Shown here: in pieces, positions 1-8,076 of the stretch
Layout of the letters: the number at the start of each line of letters is the position of its first letter
Position numbering within the stretch: position 1 is the first letter of the stretch
Assembly: GCA_937895705.1 (NCBI GenBank)
Contig: CALBKM010000052.1
Span: 1 to 26,294 of the forward strand
Direction: 5' to 3'
Origin: an uncultured Clostridia bacterium
GTDB taxonomy: Bacteria > Bacillota > Clostridia > Lachnospirales > Lachnospiraceae
DNA: 26,294 nt
Translations under genes and position numbers: made by a program
The notes under the pieces: generated by a model
The model's input: only the letters and a program-made list of their open reading frames with translations
The model's database searches: none
Told to the model about the DNA's origin: nothing

Positions 1-658
1 TACGAAGCGGCTCCTTCTCACTCTTCTCTTCTTCACCGCCGATGTACGGGATGATGTTCTCTACCATTTCCGGCCAATCCTTGAAGGTCTTACCTGCACC
101 GGAAATTGCCTGATAGGTGGTAGCCACCACTTCATACGGCTCAAACTCTGCCCAAGCGGTAAGTACCGGAGCATAACTCTGAATGGAGCAATTCGGCTTT
201 ACTGCTACAAAGCCTCTCTTGGTACCGAGACGCTTCTTCTGGAAATCGATCACCTTCATGTGATCCGGGTTGATTTCCGGCACCACCATCGGAACGTCCG
301 GAGTCCAGCGATGTGCGCTGTTATTGGAAACTACCGGGGTCTCGGTCTTTGCGTAAGCTTCCTCTGCTGCCTGGATTGCTTCCTTGGTACCTTCATATGC
401 ACTGAATACAAAATCAACCTGAGAAGCTACAGCTTCCACTTCATCTACATTCATAACGACCAGCTTCTTTACCGCTTCCGGCATCGGGGTGGTCATCTTC
501 CAACGATCACCTACAGCTTCTTCGTAAGTCTTACCTGCGCTACGCGGGCTTGCCGCCACCGCAACCACCTCAAACCACGGATGATTCTCAAGGAGCGCAA
601 CAAATCTCTGTCCTACCATACCGGTTGCACCTAAAATTCCGACTCTTAACTTTGCCAT
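1..658 (-). CDS. asd: Aspartate-semialdehyde dehydrogenase, 5' part only
   Basis: Catalyses NADPH-dependent reduction of aspartyl phosphate to aspartate semialdehyde, the branch point to lysine/diaminopimelate, threonine and methionine; cytoplasmic. The gene runs off the left window edge, so about 219 N-terminal codons are visible of roughly 360 in the family. The protein starts MAKLRVGILGATGMVGQRF, with the Rossmann nucleotide-binding glycine motif; SNNSAHR follows, and the active-site cysteine lies in KPNCS near residue 156. These features fit the archaeal/fungal-type Asd branch rather than the E. coli type. The start ATG is at 656-658, with GGAGG nine bases upstream. The leader of about 110 nt contains a possible hairpin (AACCGA/TCGGTT arms at 679-684 and 707-712), but I see no known riboswitch. 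The catalytic histidine region lies outside the window. Confidence 0.95.
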   Translation of the reverse strand, partial: MAKLRVGILGATGMVGQRFVALLENHPWFEVVAVAASPRSAGKTYEEAVGDRWKMTTPMPEAVKKLVVMNVDEVEAVASQVDFVFSAYEGTKEAIQAAEEAYAKTETPVVSNNSAHRWTPDVPMVVPEINPDHMKVIDFQKKRLGTKRGFVAVKPNCSIQSYAPVLTAWAEFEPYEVVATTYQAISGAGKTFKDWPEMVENIIPYIGGEEEKSEKEPLR

Positions 659-775
659 AATCTTCTACCTCCATCTTTAACCGAATCTCACACCTTCTAA
701 TGCGCCTCGGTTGATTCCTTTTATTCACTTACGGTCGCGTTGTAGTGTTTTTCTCTCGCGAACATTTGTCTTTCG

Positions 776-806
776 CTATCATACACTCTTTTTTTAAAAT
801 TGTCAA
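776..806 (-). promoter_or_regulatory. Sigma-A-type promoter for asd
   Basis: On the minus strand a perfect TTGACA (801-806) precedes TATGAT (776-781). This gives a long 19-bp spacer; TATATG (778-783) is the alternative -10 with a 17-bp spacer. The spacer is A/T-rich. It lies about 120 bases upstream of the asd start, after the end of dusB, so asd is probably transcribed independently. Confidence 0.55.
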
Positions 807-923
807 CACCTAATTTGAAATATTTTTAAATTTGTCAATAATGTTGAAGAACCGACAAGAAGCGTCCCATCTTTTGCCTATTCTGACGGTACTTTGTCAC
901 CGTTTCGACACCCCGAATCTACG

Positions 924-1913
924 TTATTCAATCGCGCCTTCGGTCTCTCTCCTATATTCCTCCAGCAGTTCCTCCAACTCTTCCATCGTCTCCACCCCGT
1001 TTACCTTTACCCTGAGCTTTGCCGAGTGCGGGTATCCCGTCGTATACCAGGCCACATGCTTCCTCATCTCCCGCATTCCGAGATACTCTCCCTTAAACTC
1101 CATCTGCATCCTTGCATGGCGCAGAATCGTATCAATCAGTTCCTGCATAGAAGGCTTCGGAAGCAACTTTCCCGTTTCAAGATAATGATTAACTCTGTGA
1201 AACAGCCACGGGTCTCCCTGTACACCGCGAGCTAACATAATACCGTCACATCCCGTCGTATCCAGCATGCTTTTCGCATCCTCCGGGGTAAAAACATCTC
1301 CGTTACCGATAACCGGAATCTTTACTGCTTCTTTTACCTGGCGTATAATCTCCCAGTCCGCCTTCCCGCTGTAATACTGCTCTCTGGTTCGTCCATGGAC
1401 CGCAACGGCCGCCGCACCGCTCTCTTCCGCAATTCTCGCCAGTTCCGGCGCATTGGCATCGTCTTTTCCGAAGCCCTTCCGGATTTTTACCGTCACCGGC
1501 TTCTTGATTTCCTTTGCGATGGCCTCAATAATCCGTCCCGCCTTTGCCGGGTCCTTCATGAGAGCGGAGCCTTCCCCGTTATTGACCACCTTCGGCACCG
1601 GGCACCCCATGTTGATATCCAAAATATCAAAAGGCAGTTCCTCAATCCGCTTTGCCACCTCACTCATAATCCCTGCATCCTCACCGAACAGCTGCAATGC
1701 TACCGGTCGTTCGGAATCTGCGGTTTCCAACAAACTCTTCGTATTTTTATTATTGTAATGAATCCCTTTTGCGCTGACCATCTCGGTGTAAATCAAGCTT
1801 GCTCCCTGTTCTTTGCAAAGACAGCGAAAAGGCAGGTCCGTTACACCTGCCATAGGCCCCAGGGCTAAAATGCCGTTCACTTTTACATTCCCGATTTGCA
1901 AAACTCTCTCCAT
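924..1913 (-). CDS. dusB: tRNA-dihydrouridine synthase, DusB type
   Basis: FMN-dependent, NADPH-using enzyme that reduces specific uridines in tRNA to dihydrouridine. The 329-residue protein has the usual family length. It has the N-terminal flavin-barrel motif LGPMAGVTDLPFR, the catalytic-cysteine motif DINMGCPVPKVV, KIRKGF, the HGRTREQYYSGKADW motif, and GNGDVFTPEDA plus LARGVQGDPWLF toward the C-terminal end of the barrel. ATG at 1911-1913 follows AGGGG by seven bases. Only one base separates it from the coaX stop, so the two are cotranscribed; this coaX-dusB pairing is seen in other clostridia. No convincing terminator was found between its stop and the asd promoter. Confidence 0.95.
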   Translation of the reverse strand: MERVLQIGNVKVNGILALGPMAGVTDLPFRCLCKEQGASLIYTEMVSAKGIHYNNKNTKSLLETADSERPVALQLFGEDAGIMSEVAKRIEELPFDILDINMGCPVPKVVNNGEGSALMKDPAKAGRIIEAIAKEIKKPVTVKIRKGFGKDDANAPELARIAEESGAAAVAVHGRTREQYYSGKADWEIIRQVKEAVKIPVIGNGDVFTPEDAKSMLDTTGCDGIMLARGVQGDPWLFHRVNHYLETGKLLPKPSMQELIDTILRHARMQMEFKGEYLGMREMRKHVAWYTTGYPHSAKLRVKVNGVETMEELEELLEEYRRETEGAIE

Positions 1914-1914
1914 C

Positions 1915-2694
1915 TTATTTCCCCTGTCCTTTGTTGCGACGATATATCAAATACAAGCCTTTCATGGTTAACATCGGATCATATTCGTCAATGAAGTCGG
2001 TCTCCTCTGCTATAATACGCCCAAGACCTCCCGTTGCCACTACTTTTACATCCGCATAACCGGATTCTTCTATCATTTTCTTTACAATATACTCGGTCTG
2101 GCCGATGGTACCGTACACAAGGCCCGCCTGCATACTGGTAATGGTTTCCTTCGCAAGAATGGACTCCGGTTTCTTAATTTCGATTTTCGGAAGCTTTGCG
2201 GCCTCATTCCAGAGTGCGTTTGCGGAAATCGCAATCCCCGGGCTGGTAACACCGGACACAAACTCTCCCTCTGCGTTTACCAAATCATAGGTAGTCGCCG
2301 TACCGTAGTCAATTACCAGCACCGGACCGCCGTACAGTTCATAGCCCGCCACCACATCCACCACACGGTCGGCTCCGATTTCCTTCGGGTTGGCAGTCAC
2401 AATGCGGAGTCCTGTCTTCGTACCGGCTCCTACAATCATCGGCTTACAATCAAAATACTTCAAAACAGAATTGGTCAAAGAGTGCATCACATCCGGCACC
2501 ACCGACGCAATAATTACATCCGTAATCTGTTCTTTTTTTATGCCGCGGTTTTCCACCAGACCACAAAACAAAAGACCGTATTCATCCGATGTACGCTTCT
2601 CCTTTGTCGTCATACGGAAGGTAGTTACCAACGCTTCCCCGTCAAACACACCACAGGTAAAATTCGTATTTCCTACATCAATTGCAAGTAACAT
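1915..2694 (-). CDS. coaX: Type III pantothenate kinase
   Basis: Phosphorylates pantothenate, the first committed step of coenzyme A synthesis; cytoplasmic, ASKHA fold. Signature motifs are DVGNTNF at the N-terminus (ATP phosphate loop), GADRVVD, DYGTATTYD and the C-terminal ATGGLG. The open frame extends 26 codons further upstream, but MLLAIDVGNTNF at 2694 is the better start: it has AGGAGA about eight bases upstream and matches family N-termini, giving 259 residues. The 103-base gap to the upstream DUF6145-like gene holds a 6-bp GCGAGG/CCTCGC hairpin (2759-2786) without a U-tract, so it may be a processing or pausing site rather than a terminator. The dusB start follows one base after the stop. 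Confidence 0.95.
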   Translation of the reverse strand: MLLAIDVGNTNFTCGVFDGEALVTTFRMTTKEKRTSDEYGLLFCGLVENRGIKKEQITDVIIASVVPDVMHSLTNSVLKYFDCKPMIVGAGTKTGLRIVTANPKEIGADRVVDVVAGYELYGGPVLVIDYGTATTYDLVNAEGEFVSGVTSPGIAISANALWNEAAKLPKIEIKKPESILAKETITSMQAGLVYGTIGQTEYIVKKMIEESGYADVKVVATGGLGRIIAEETDFIDEYDPMLTMKGLYLIYRRNKGQGK

Positions 2695-2797
2695 ATACGT
2701 TCTCCTTTCCGTTTCCGCCTTCTGCAGAACAAATATATCTTCCCACACATACACAAGGGCGAGGAACAACATCGGTCATCCCTCGCACCGTCTTCAC

Positions 2798-3151
2798 TTA
2801 ATATCCCGGAACTATCAGCTTTCCCGGATCCTCTCCCAAAAAGAACACCTTAAAGTACAATTCCAAAGACTCCAGCAGCTCTTTTTTTTCTTCCTGTAAC
2901 TTCTTTATCAAAAGGACGCTTCCGATTTCGTCGTACAGTAAATCTCCCTCATCCGCATTTACGTCAAACACCAGGGTTCCATCCTCTTCGAACACAAGAG
3001 ATAGAATACCGCCTACGTCTTCCGTATAGAGCACACACATAATCTTAAGCTCGTCCCGAATCGTCTTCGGAAGTCCTTCGAAGTCCTCGTTTAAATAATA
3101 CTTCTGCTCATAAGCATTGCTGACGCACAACACCACTCGTCCCTCGTACAT
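2798..3151 (-). CDS. Small conserved protein, probably DUF6145 family
   Basis: A 117-residue acidic soluble protein without signal peptide or membrane segment. The sequence style (MYEGRVVLCVSNAYEQKYYL, LKIMCVLYTEDVGGI, LELYFKVFFLGEDPGKL) matches my memory of a Lachnospiraceae family named DUF6145, whose function is unknown. The start ATG at 3149-3151 follows GGAGG by about six bases. It sits 15 bases after the stop of the LiaF-like gene and upstream of coaX, so it is probably part of one transcript. I cannot assign an activity. The family name is from memory and the coding call from length, ribosome site and context. Confidence 0.8.
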   Translation of the reverse strand: MYEGRVVLCVSNAYEQKYYLNEDFEGLPKTIRDELKIMCVLYTEDVGGILSLVFEEDGTLVFDVNADEGDLLYDEIGSVLLIKKLQEEKKELLESLELYFKVFFLGEDPGKLIVPGY

Positions 3152-3166
3152 AAAAGCCTCCGCTTT

Positions 3167-4033
3167 TTACTTTATTTCCACGCCGCCGAACAAACAGGTT
3201 CCGCGAACAAATACCGTCGGCGTATTCTCATCCGCCCCTAAAGGCGTTCTCGTTCCGTTTTCCACACCGCCGAGAATCGGGGTAATATCTACCACCACTC
3301 TGACATCCGCCGGCATAATGATGTCGATACCGCCGAATACCGCCTTTACATCGATGGTTACATTTTTCTTTATTAACGCATTCTTCAGGTTCATGTCGAT
3401 TCCGCCGAACAACGCGGACAAATCCGCTCCGTTAAAATAGGAATTATCCACCCGGATATCCCGACCCGAGAACACCGCCGAACATACCACCTTGTCCATA
3501 TCGCCGGTCTTCTCGTAAGTCTGGCTGTTCTCCCGGGAAGACTGTTCCGTCTCTCCCGCACTCTCCGGCACCTCGCGATACACCGCATCTTCCACAACCT
3601 CACCGTCCGTAAAACGCTCTACCGTGGAATGATTCGCCTTGCCTTCCGACACAGTCTCTCCTCTGTCAAAGCGGTCCGTGTGAGTTTCAAATCCATCCTC
3701 TTTCTGCATCTTTTTCTTCGGAAGAATCAAATTCACACCGATTAATACACAGATTGCCGCCAGCAACATCGCCCACAGTTTTTCACCGCTTAACACATCC
3801 TGTGCCATCAGCAAAAGGAACAGCCCGATTGCGATACCGATCAAGTTTCCTATCTTGGCTCCGTCCTTACGAAACAAACCGCAAAAACACGGAACGATAA
3901 TGAACAACGTCCACCACCCGTCAAAGAAAATCGTAAACTCCGGAATAAATCCCAGCGCCTCCGCCAAATATCCGGCACCGATAATCAAAAAGAGCAGTCC
4001 TAAAACAATACCTACCGAATTATTTTTCTTCAT
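3167..4033 (-). CDS. LiaF/YvqF-like membrane protein (envelope stress family)
   Basis: A 288-residue membrane protein. About four N-terminal transmembrane helices lie in residues 7-105 (VGIVLGLLFLIIGAGYLAEAL onwards), followed by a charged linker (about 110-185). The C-terminal beta-rich domain carries repeated FGG turns (SALFGGIDMNL, AVFGGIDIIM, CLFGGVEIK), typical of the LiaF/YvqF C-terminal domain. In LiaFSR systems LiaF inhibits the cell-envelope stress response, but no histidine kinase or response regulator is encoded here, so that role is not established. I chose ATG at 4031-4033 (MKKNNS) because AGAGAGG lies eight bases upstream; a longer frame to 4081 has no good site. First gene of the group with the DUF6145-like gene, coaX and dusB. 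Confidence 0.85.
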   Translation of the reverse strand: MKKNNSVGIVLGLLFLIIGAGYLAEALGFIPEFTIFFDGWWTLFIIVPCFCGLFRKDGAKIGNLIGIAIGLFLLLMAQDVLSGEKLWAMLLAAICVLIGVNLILPKKKMQKEDGFETHTDRFDRGETVSEGKANHSTVERFTDGEVVEDAVYREVPESAGETEQSSRENSQTYEKTGDMDKVVCSAVFSGRDIRVDNSYFNGADLSALFGGIDMNLKNALIKKNVTIDVKAVFGGIDIIMPADVRVVVDITPILGGVENGTRTPLGADENTPTVFVRGTCLFGGVEIK

Positions 4034-4072
4034 ACCCATTACCTCTCTTACAAACATTTTGTATCTGTCTCT

Positions 4073-4101
4073 ATCATACAAGAGGTTTGGTCAAAAATCA
4101 A
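4073..4101 (-). promoter_or_regulatory. Sigma-A-type promoter upstream of the LiaF-like gene
   Basis: Minus-strand TTGATT (4096-4101), a 17-bp spacer and TATGAT (4073-4078), about 40 bases before the start codon at 4033. It lies in the 120-bp gap between argF and the LiaF-like gene. A weak imperfect hairpin (ACGAT/ATCGT arms) sits just upstream of it after argF and might terminate the preceding transcript. Confidence 0.5.
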
Positions 4102-4153
4102 ATTAGAAAACGATTAGATTTCTTAGAAAACCGTATAAATGCTTTCCTATCGT

Positions 4154-5143
4154 CTAACCTAAGGTCGCTACCATAACCGCCTTAATGGTATGCATGCGGT
4201 TTTCCGCTTCATCAAATACCACGGACTGAGAAGACTCGAACACCTCATCCGTTACTTCCATTTCGGATATACCGTACTTGGCACTGATTTCTCTTCCGAT
4301 GGTGGTCTTTAAATCATGAAACGCCGGGAGACAGTGCATAAAGATAGCCTGCGGTCCCGCATTATCCATAGCCGCCTTATTTACCTGGTACGGAGAAAGC
4401 TCTTTGATTCTTTCCTTCCAAACGCTGTCAGGCTCACCCATGGACACCCACACATCGGTATAAATTACATCCGCACCCTTGGTACCTGCCGTCACATCCT
4501 CTGTCAGCGTAATGGTAGCTCCTGTCTGTGCCGCAATTTCCTTACACTGCGCAACCAAATCCTTGTCCGGGAAATATTTTGCGGAAGTACATGCGGTAAA
4601 ATGCATACCGAGCTTTGCGCATACTACCATAAGAGAGTTTGCCATATTATAACGGGCATCTCCCATATAGGTCAGCTTTACGCCCTTGATTCTGCCTAAC
4701 TTTTCCTTAATGGTAAGCACATCCGCCAGCATCTGGGTCGGATGGAACTCATTGGTCAGACCGTTCCATACCGGAACTCCCGCATACTTTGCCAGTTCCT
4801 CTACGATTTCCTGACCGTAGCCGCGATACTCGATACCTTCGTACATGCTTCCGAGAACTCTTGCGGTATCCGCAATACTCTCCTTCTTTCCGATCTGAGA
4901 GCCGGCCGGGTCCAGGTAAGTACAGCCCATACCCAGGTCATACGCAGCCACCTCAAAGGAACAACGGGTTCTGGTACTGGTCTTTTCGAAAATCAATGCC
5001 ACATTCTTACCTGCATGCATATCTTTCGTAAGGATTCCCTTTTTCTTTTTGTCCTTTAACTCCGCTGCCAAATCCACAAGATATAAAATCTCTTCCGGTG
5101 TAAAATCAAGTAACTTCAAAAAAGAACGTCCCTTTAAATTCAT
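4154..5143 (-). CDS. argF: Ornithine carbamoyltransferase
   Basis: Condenses carbamoyl phosphate and ornithine to citrulline (arginine biosynthesis); the catabolic reverse role (ArcB) cannot be excluded from sequence alone. The 329-residue protein has the STRTR carbamoyl-phosphate motif at residues 56-60, HPTQ, the ornithine-loop DVWVSMGEP, HCLPAFHD with the catalytic Cys, and the C-terminal ENRMHTIKAVMVATL. It is very similar in pattern to E. coli ArgF. No arcA, arcC or arcD and no other arg genes are nearby. The start ATG overlaps the stop of the FKBP lipoprotein gene by one base (TAATG), implying translational coupling. Confidence 0.95.
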   Translation of the reverse strand: MNLKGRSFLKLLDFTPEEILYLVDLAAELKDKKKKGILTKDMHAGKNVALIFEKTSTRTRCSFEVAAYDLGMGCTYLDPAGSQIGKKESIADTARVLGSMYEGIEYRGYGQEIVEELAKYAGVPVWNGLTNEFHPTQMLADVLTIKEKLGRIKGVKLTYMGDARYNMANSLMVVCAKLGMHFTACTSAKYFPDKDLVAQCKEIAAQTGATITLTEDVTAGTKGADVIYTDVWVSMGEPDSVWKERIKELSPYQVNKAAMDNAGPQAIFMHCLPAFHDLKTTIGREISAKYGISEMEVTDEVFESSQSVVFDEAENRMHTIKAVMVATLG

Positions 5144-6276
5144 TATTCTTCCCCCTTCTCAACCTCGACAATATTCTCCAGCAAGTATTCCAATGCAATC
5201 TCCATCAGCATGGACTGACGAAGTGTTGCTTCATCCTGCACCTTGTACAGTTCCTCCACCGTCATTCCGTTGCTCTCGGCATATTCCGCTACAGCGGTCT
5301 GATATTCTTCCTCCGTCAACGTAAGATTTTCCGCTTTTGCCACGCAGTAAAGAGCCACTCTGTCTTGTTCGTAACGACGAATCTGCTTGTCTACCATAGT
5401 CCACAAAACCTCACTGGCTTCTTCTCCGAACACAGACTCGAACTCTTCCACACTACCGAAACCGTACATCATTGCATAATACTGCTTTTCCAAATCATAT
5501 GCCGCGGAAATATATTCTTCGTTCAGCTTACCGAAAGTTGCATTTTCCACAAGATAATCCATAACACCGGTGTACTTTCTCTCCTCGGTCAAAAATCCCT
5601 TTGCGTATAAGCGGAAGTCCTCCACCGTGGTGTACTCACCGGAAGTAAGCGTATTCACAAACTCATCCGTAAACTCCGGCAGCACCTGAGCTGCGGCAGA
5701 ATTAATCTTTACTTCAAAAACAACTGCCTTACCGGCCATATCCAGGTTATGATAATCTACCGGAAACGTCAGATTGAGCGAAACCGTTTCTCCCTTTTTG
5801 GCACCTACCAGACCTTCTTCAAAACCCTCGATAAACGAATGAGAACCCAGTTCCAACTCCGCTCCCCTGTCGGTACCGCCTTCAAAAGCAACACCATCCA
5901 AATATCCCACGTAATCGATAATAGCAATATCTCCCAGCTCCAACGGACCGTCCTTTAATTCTCTGACCTTATTGTTCTCCCGCACTTCCTGTACATATGC
6001 ATCTACATCGGCATCCGTAACCTTCTCTACTTCAAAACCGACATAGCCTTCCGGAAGAACCGTAGATGCCACATAATCATCGTAATTGCTGAACGGCAAT
6101 GCGGCATATGCCTCATCCACCGCATTCGGAGTCGCCGTCGGCGCCGCAGTGGCGGTCGGTTGTTTCGTCACACCGCTTGTCGGATTCCCGGAGCCTGCCG
6201 GGTCAGTCTTGTTACACGCACACAGTGCCAAACTCATTGCCACACAAATTGCGGCAGTAAACATCTTCTTTTTCAT
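5143..6276 (-). CDS. FKBP-type peptidyl-prolyl isomerase lipoprotein, trigger-factor-like
   Basis: A 377-residue secreted lipoprotein predicted to catalyse proline cis-trans isomerisation and aid folding outside the membrane. Residues 1-20 are a signal peptide ending in a lipobox (LCA before Cys21). A Thr/Pro/Ala-rich linker follows (about 35-52). The FKBP domain (about 112-195) contains GDIAIIDYVGYLDGVAFEGG and FIEGFEEGLVGAKKGE. The remainder is helical, resembling the C-terminal chaperone arm of trigger factor; the ribosome-binding N-terminal domain of true trigger factor is absent. ATG at 6274-6276 follows GAGG by ten bases. It is cotranscribed with argF, a functionally unexpected partner. 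Regulated from the extended -10 promoter at 6340-6368. Confidence 0.9.
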   Translation of the reverse strand: MKKKMFTAAICVAMSLALCACNKTDPAGSGNPTSGVTKQPTATAAPTATPNAVDEAYAALPFSNYDDYVASTVLPEGYVGFEVEKVTDADVDAYVQEVRENNKVRELKDGPLELGDIAIIDYVGYLDGVAFEGGTDRGAELELGSHSFIEGFEEGLVGAKKGETVSLNLTFPVDYHNLDMAGKAVVFEVKINSAAAQVLPEFTDEFVNTLTSGEYTTVEDFRLYAKGFLTEERKYTGVMDYLVENATFGKLNEEYISAAYDLEKQYYAMMYGFGSVEEFESVFGEEASEVLWTMVDKQIRRYEQDRVALYCVAKAENLTLTEEEYQTAVAEYAESNGMTVEELYKVQDEATLRQSMLMEIALEYLLENIVEVEKGEE

Positions 6277-6306
6277 ACTTATCGTCCTCTTTCCTATAAA
6301 TAAAAC

Positions 6307-6335
6307 AGCGTGTTTTCCACCAAAGAAAACACGCT
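6307..6335 (-). terminator. Terminator of spoVAD-spoVAE
   Basis: A perfect 11-bp stem, AGCGTGTTTTC with GAAAACACGCT, around a 7-nt loop, followed on the minus strand by GTTTTATTT. It lies 70 bases past the spoVAE stop. Its 5' arm includes the predicted transcription start of the downstream lipoprotein gene. Confidence 0.8.
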
Positions 6336-6339
6336 ATAT

Positions 6340-6368
6340 AGTATACCACGACATAGTGAAAAAGGCAA
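6340..6368 (-). promoter_or_regulatory. Extended -10 promoter for FKBP lipoprotein-argF
   Basis: Minus strand: TTGCCT (6363-6368), 17-bp spacer, TATACT (6340-6345) preceded by TGG, giving an extended -10 element. The predicted start, about seven bases downstream near 6333, falls in the 5' arm of the spoVAE terminator hairpin. Confidence 0.65.
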
Positions 6369-6404
6369 GCAAAACCCCGCAAAAAAGCCGAGTTCACCGT
6401 TTTT

Positions 6405-6764
6405 TCACGAATCCTTCATTTTAGTTTTAAACACATGAGACGCAATATACCCAAACACAAGGGCCGCGCTGATTCCCACCGCCGATGCGGTAAAACCACC
6501 CTTAAATATACCGAGGAATCCCGATTCATCCACGGCCTTCTTTACTCCTTCAAACAACGTATGACCGAATCCGGTCAGCGGAACGGACGCTCCCGCTCCC
6601 GCCCATTCTTTAAACGGCACATATAAACCGACCGCACTGAGCACGGCTCCGCTGCACACCAGGAGCACCATAATTCGCCCCGGCTGCAATTTTGTCTGAT
6701 CCATCAAAACCTGCACCAACCCGCAAATTCCTCCGCCTACCGCAAATGCAATTATATACTCCAT
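6405..6764 (-). CDS. spoVAE: Stage V sporulation protein AE
   Basis: A 119-residue integral membrane protein of the SpoVA complex, which moves dipicolinic acid (calcium chelate) across the spore inner membrane during sporulation and germination. It has about four hydrophobic segments and the family motif KEWAGAGASVPLTGFGHTL, equivalent to the AGAGSxVPxTGF motif also seen in SpoVAC. Glycine-rich start EYIIAFAVGGGICGLVQVL. ATG at 6762-6764 follows GGAGG by nine bases, one base after the spoVAD stop, so the two form an operon. In most spore formers it is contiguous with spoVAC; here spoVAC lies about 15 kb away. Confidence 0.93.
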   Translation of the reverse strand: MEYIIAFAVGGGICGLVQVLMDQTKLQPGRIMVLLVCSGAVLSAVGLYVPFKEWAGAGASVPLTGFGHTLFEGVKKAVDESGFLGIFKGGFTASAVGISAALVFGYIASHVFKTKMKDS

Positions 6765-6765
6765 C

Positions 6766-7863
6766 TTACTTTACCTCCGTTTTCCGTTCCAATACAATAG
6801 CGTGGGCAATTCCCGGGATACTGCTTCCTTCATTTGCACTGACCGGGGATAAAAGTGCTCCGGTAGGTACAAACAAAATCCGGTTCCATTCTCCTTCATA
6901 CAGCTTGTCCAACAGATACCCCGCCAACGTCGACGCGCTGCAACCACAGCCGGAGCCTCCGGAATGGGTATCCTGTACTTCATTATCAAAAATCAACAAT
7001 CCGCAATCTTCCTGTACCGATTCTACCCTGTATCCCTTCTGTCCCAACAAATCCGCAAAAATCTTCACACCTACCGCTCCCAGGTCTCCGGTAATGATTT
7101 TGTCATAATCCCCGGGTGTCCGGTGAAAATCATTCAAATGTGTTTCCACAACCGCAGCTGCTGCCGGAGCCATACATGCCCCCATATTTGCTTTATCCTT
7201 CACGCCGTAGTCCGTCACTTTTCCCACAGTGCCGCCCGTAACCACCACTTCCGCTCCGGACATCCCGCATTTACCGTGGCTGCCGGCAGCTCCTTCTCTC
7301 TGGGCACGACATCGTTCCAGGGCCGTCCTGTTTCCCACCACCACCGCGCCGCTTCCCGTTACGGTCCAGGTCGCTGCCAACGGCCTTTGATTTCCGTAAG
7401 CGAGCGGAAAGCGAAACTCCTTCTCTGCACTGGCAAAATGGCTGGAAGTGACTGCCTCGGCACAATCCGCAAACCCTCCGTCCACAGCCATGGATGCAAG
7501 CAACAAACTTTCTCCCATGGTGGAACACGCTCCGTATACGCCGAGAAATGGAATCGGCAATTCTCCCGCACCGAAGGAGCTGGCCAAAAGCTGGCCCAGC
7601 AAATCTCCCGCAAACAACATCCGAATCTGTTTCGGTGTCATCCCGGACTTCTGAATTGCCAATGCCGCAGCCTTTTGCATCATTCTGCTCTCCGCATCGT
7701 TCCAGTTTTCTCCGTCAAACAGATTCGTATCATCGATTATATCAAAAAAGGAACGAAGCGGTCCTTCTCCTTCCTTACTTCCTACAACCGCTGCCCTCCC
7801 CAGTACATACACATCTTCCGTAAAACAAATACTTTGCGCACCGACACATTTGCTTTTACCCAT
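6766..7863 (-). CDS. spoVAD: Stage V sporulation protein AD
   Basis: The dipicolinic-acid-binding, thiolase-fold subunit of the SpoVA channel, located on the outer face of the spore inner membrane. Recognisable stretches are FLGVYGACSTMGESLLLA, ATWTVTGSGAVVVG, ANMGACMAPAAAAVVETH, HSGGSGCGCSASTLAGYLL and FVPTGALLSPVSANEGSSIP. At 365 residues it is about 20-25 longer than B. subtilis SpoVAD. The extra length lies at about residues 180-205, a basic, Gly/Cys-rich stretch just after the ATWTVTGSGA segment. ATG at 7861-7863 has AAAGGCGG six bases upstream. First gene of the pair with spoVAE; expression in the forespore is expected. Confidence 0.95.
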   Translation of the reverse strand: MGKSKCVGAQSICFTEDVYVLGRAAVVGSKEGEGPLRSFFDIIDDTNLFDGENWNDAESRMMQKAAALAIQKSGMTPKQIRMLFAGDLLGQLLASSFGAGELPIPFLGVYGACSTMGESLLLASMAVDGGFADCAEAVTSSHFASAEKEFRFPLAYGNQRPLAATWTVTGSGAVVVGNRTALERCRAQREGAAGSHGKCGMSGAEVVVTGGTVGKVTDYGVKDKANMGACMAPAAAAVVETHLNDFHRTPGDYDKIITGDLGAVGVKIFADLLGQKGYRVESVQEDCGLLIFDNEVQDTHSGGSGCGCSASTLAGYLLDKLYEGEWNRILFVPTGALLSPVSANEGSSIPGIAHAIVLERKTEVK

Positions 7864-7954
7864 TTTTTCCGCCTTTCGATCCGAATTTCTTCGCTTTCTT
7901 CGCGATTCGTTTCCTCTTTTCTCAACTCATACCAAGTATCTGCGTTTTTTATTG

Positions 7955-7983
7955 AATTATTCCGCCCTTTTTATACGATAGGC
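7955..7983 (-). promoter_or_regulatory. Possible forespore (sigma-F/sigma-G type) promoter for spoVAD
   Basis: Minus strand GCCTA (7979-7983), 15-bp spacer, GGAATAATT (7955-7963). Each half differs at one position from the sigma-F consensus I recall (GYATR, 15 bp, GGHRANHNT). It is about 90 bases before the spoVAD start. A sigma-G reading (GTATA, 17 bp, CAATAAA) is also possible but weaker. Confidence 0.35.
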
Positions 7984-8010
7984 ATCAGAAAAACGTTTAT
8001 AACTGAACAA

Positions 8011-8062
8011 AGAGTTTCGCCTGCGAAACTCTCGCGCCGCTTTTGCGTCGCATCTATGCGAC
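8011..8062. repeat. Two perfect palindromes, possible dispersed repeat unit
   Basis: AGAGTTTCGC-CT-GCGAAACTCT (8011-8032) and GTCGCAT-CT-ATGCGAC (8047-8062) are both perfect inverted repeats with the same two-base centre CT. They are separated by a GC-rich segment (CGCGCCGCTTTTGC) and lie between the pdxK/ECF terminator and the spoVAD promoter. No coding sequence spans them. The layout suggests a copy of an intergenic repeat family, but only one copy is in this window. Confidence 0.5.
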
Positions 8063-8076
8063 ATTTTCCTATAGAG

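Noticed and set aside
260..634. 124-codon plus-strand frame opposite asd
   Set aside because: Antisense to the conserved N-terminal part of Asd; no ribosome site or family match.
659..775. Possible lysine or other riboswitch in the asd leader
   Set aside because: Only a short AACCGA/TCGGTT hairpin is visible; the leader is too short for a lysine riboswitch and its conserved core motifs were not found.
2759..2786. Terminator between the DUF6145-like gene and coaX
   Set aside because: A 6-bp GCGAGG/CCTCGC hairpin exists but no U-tract follows it on the minus strand, so I did not list it as a terminator.
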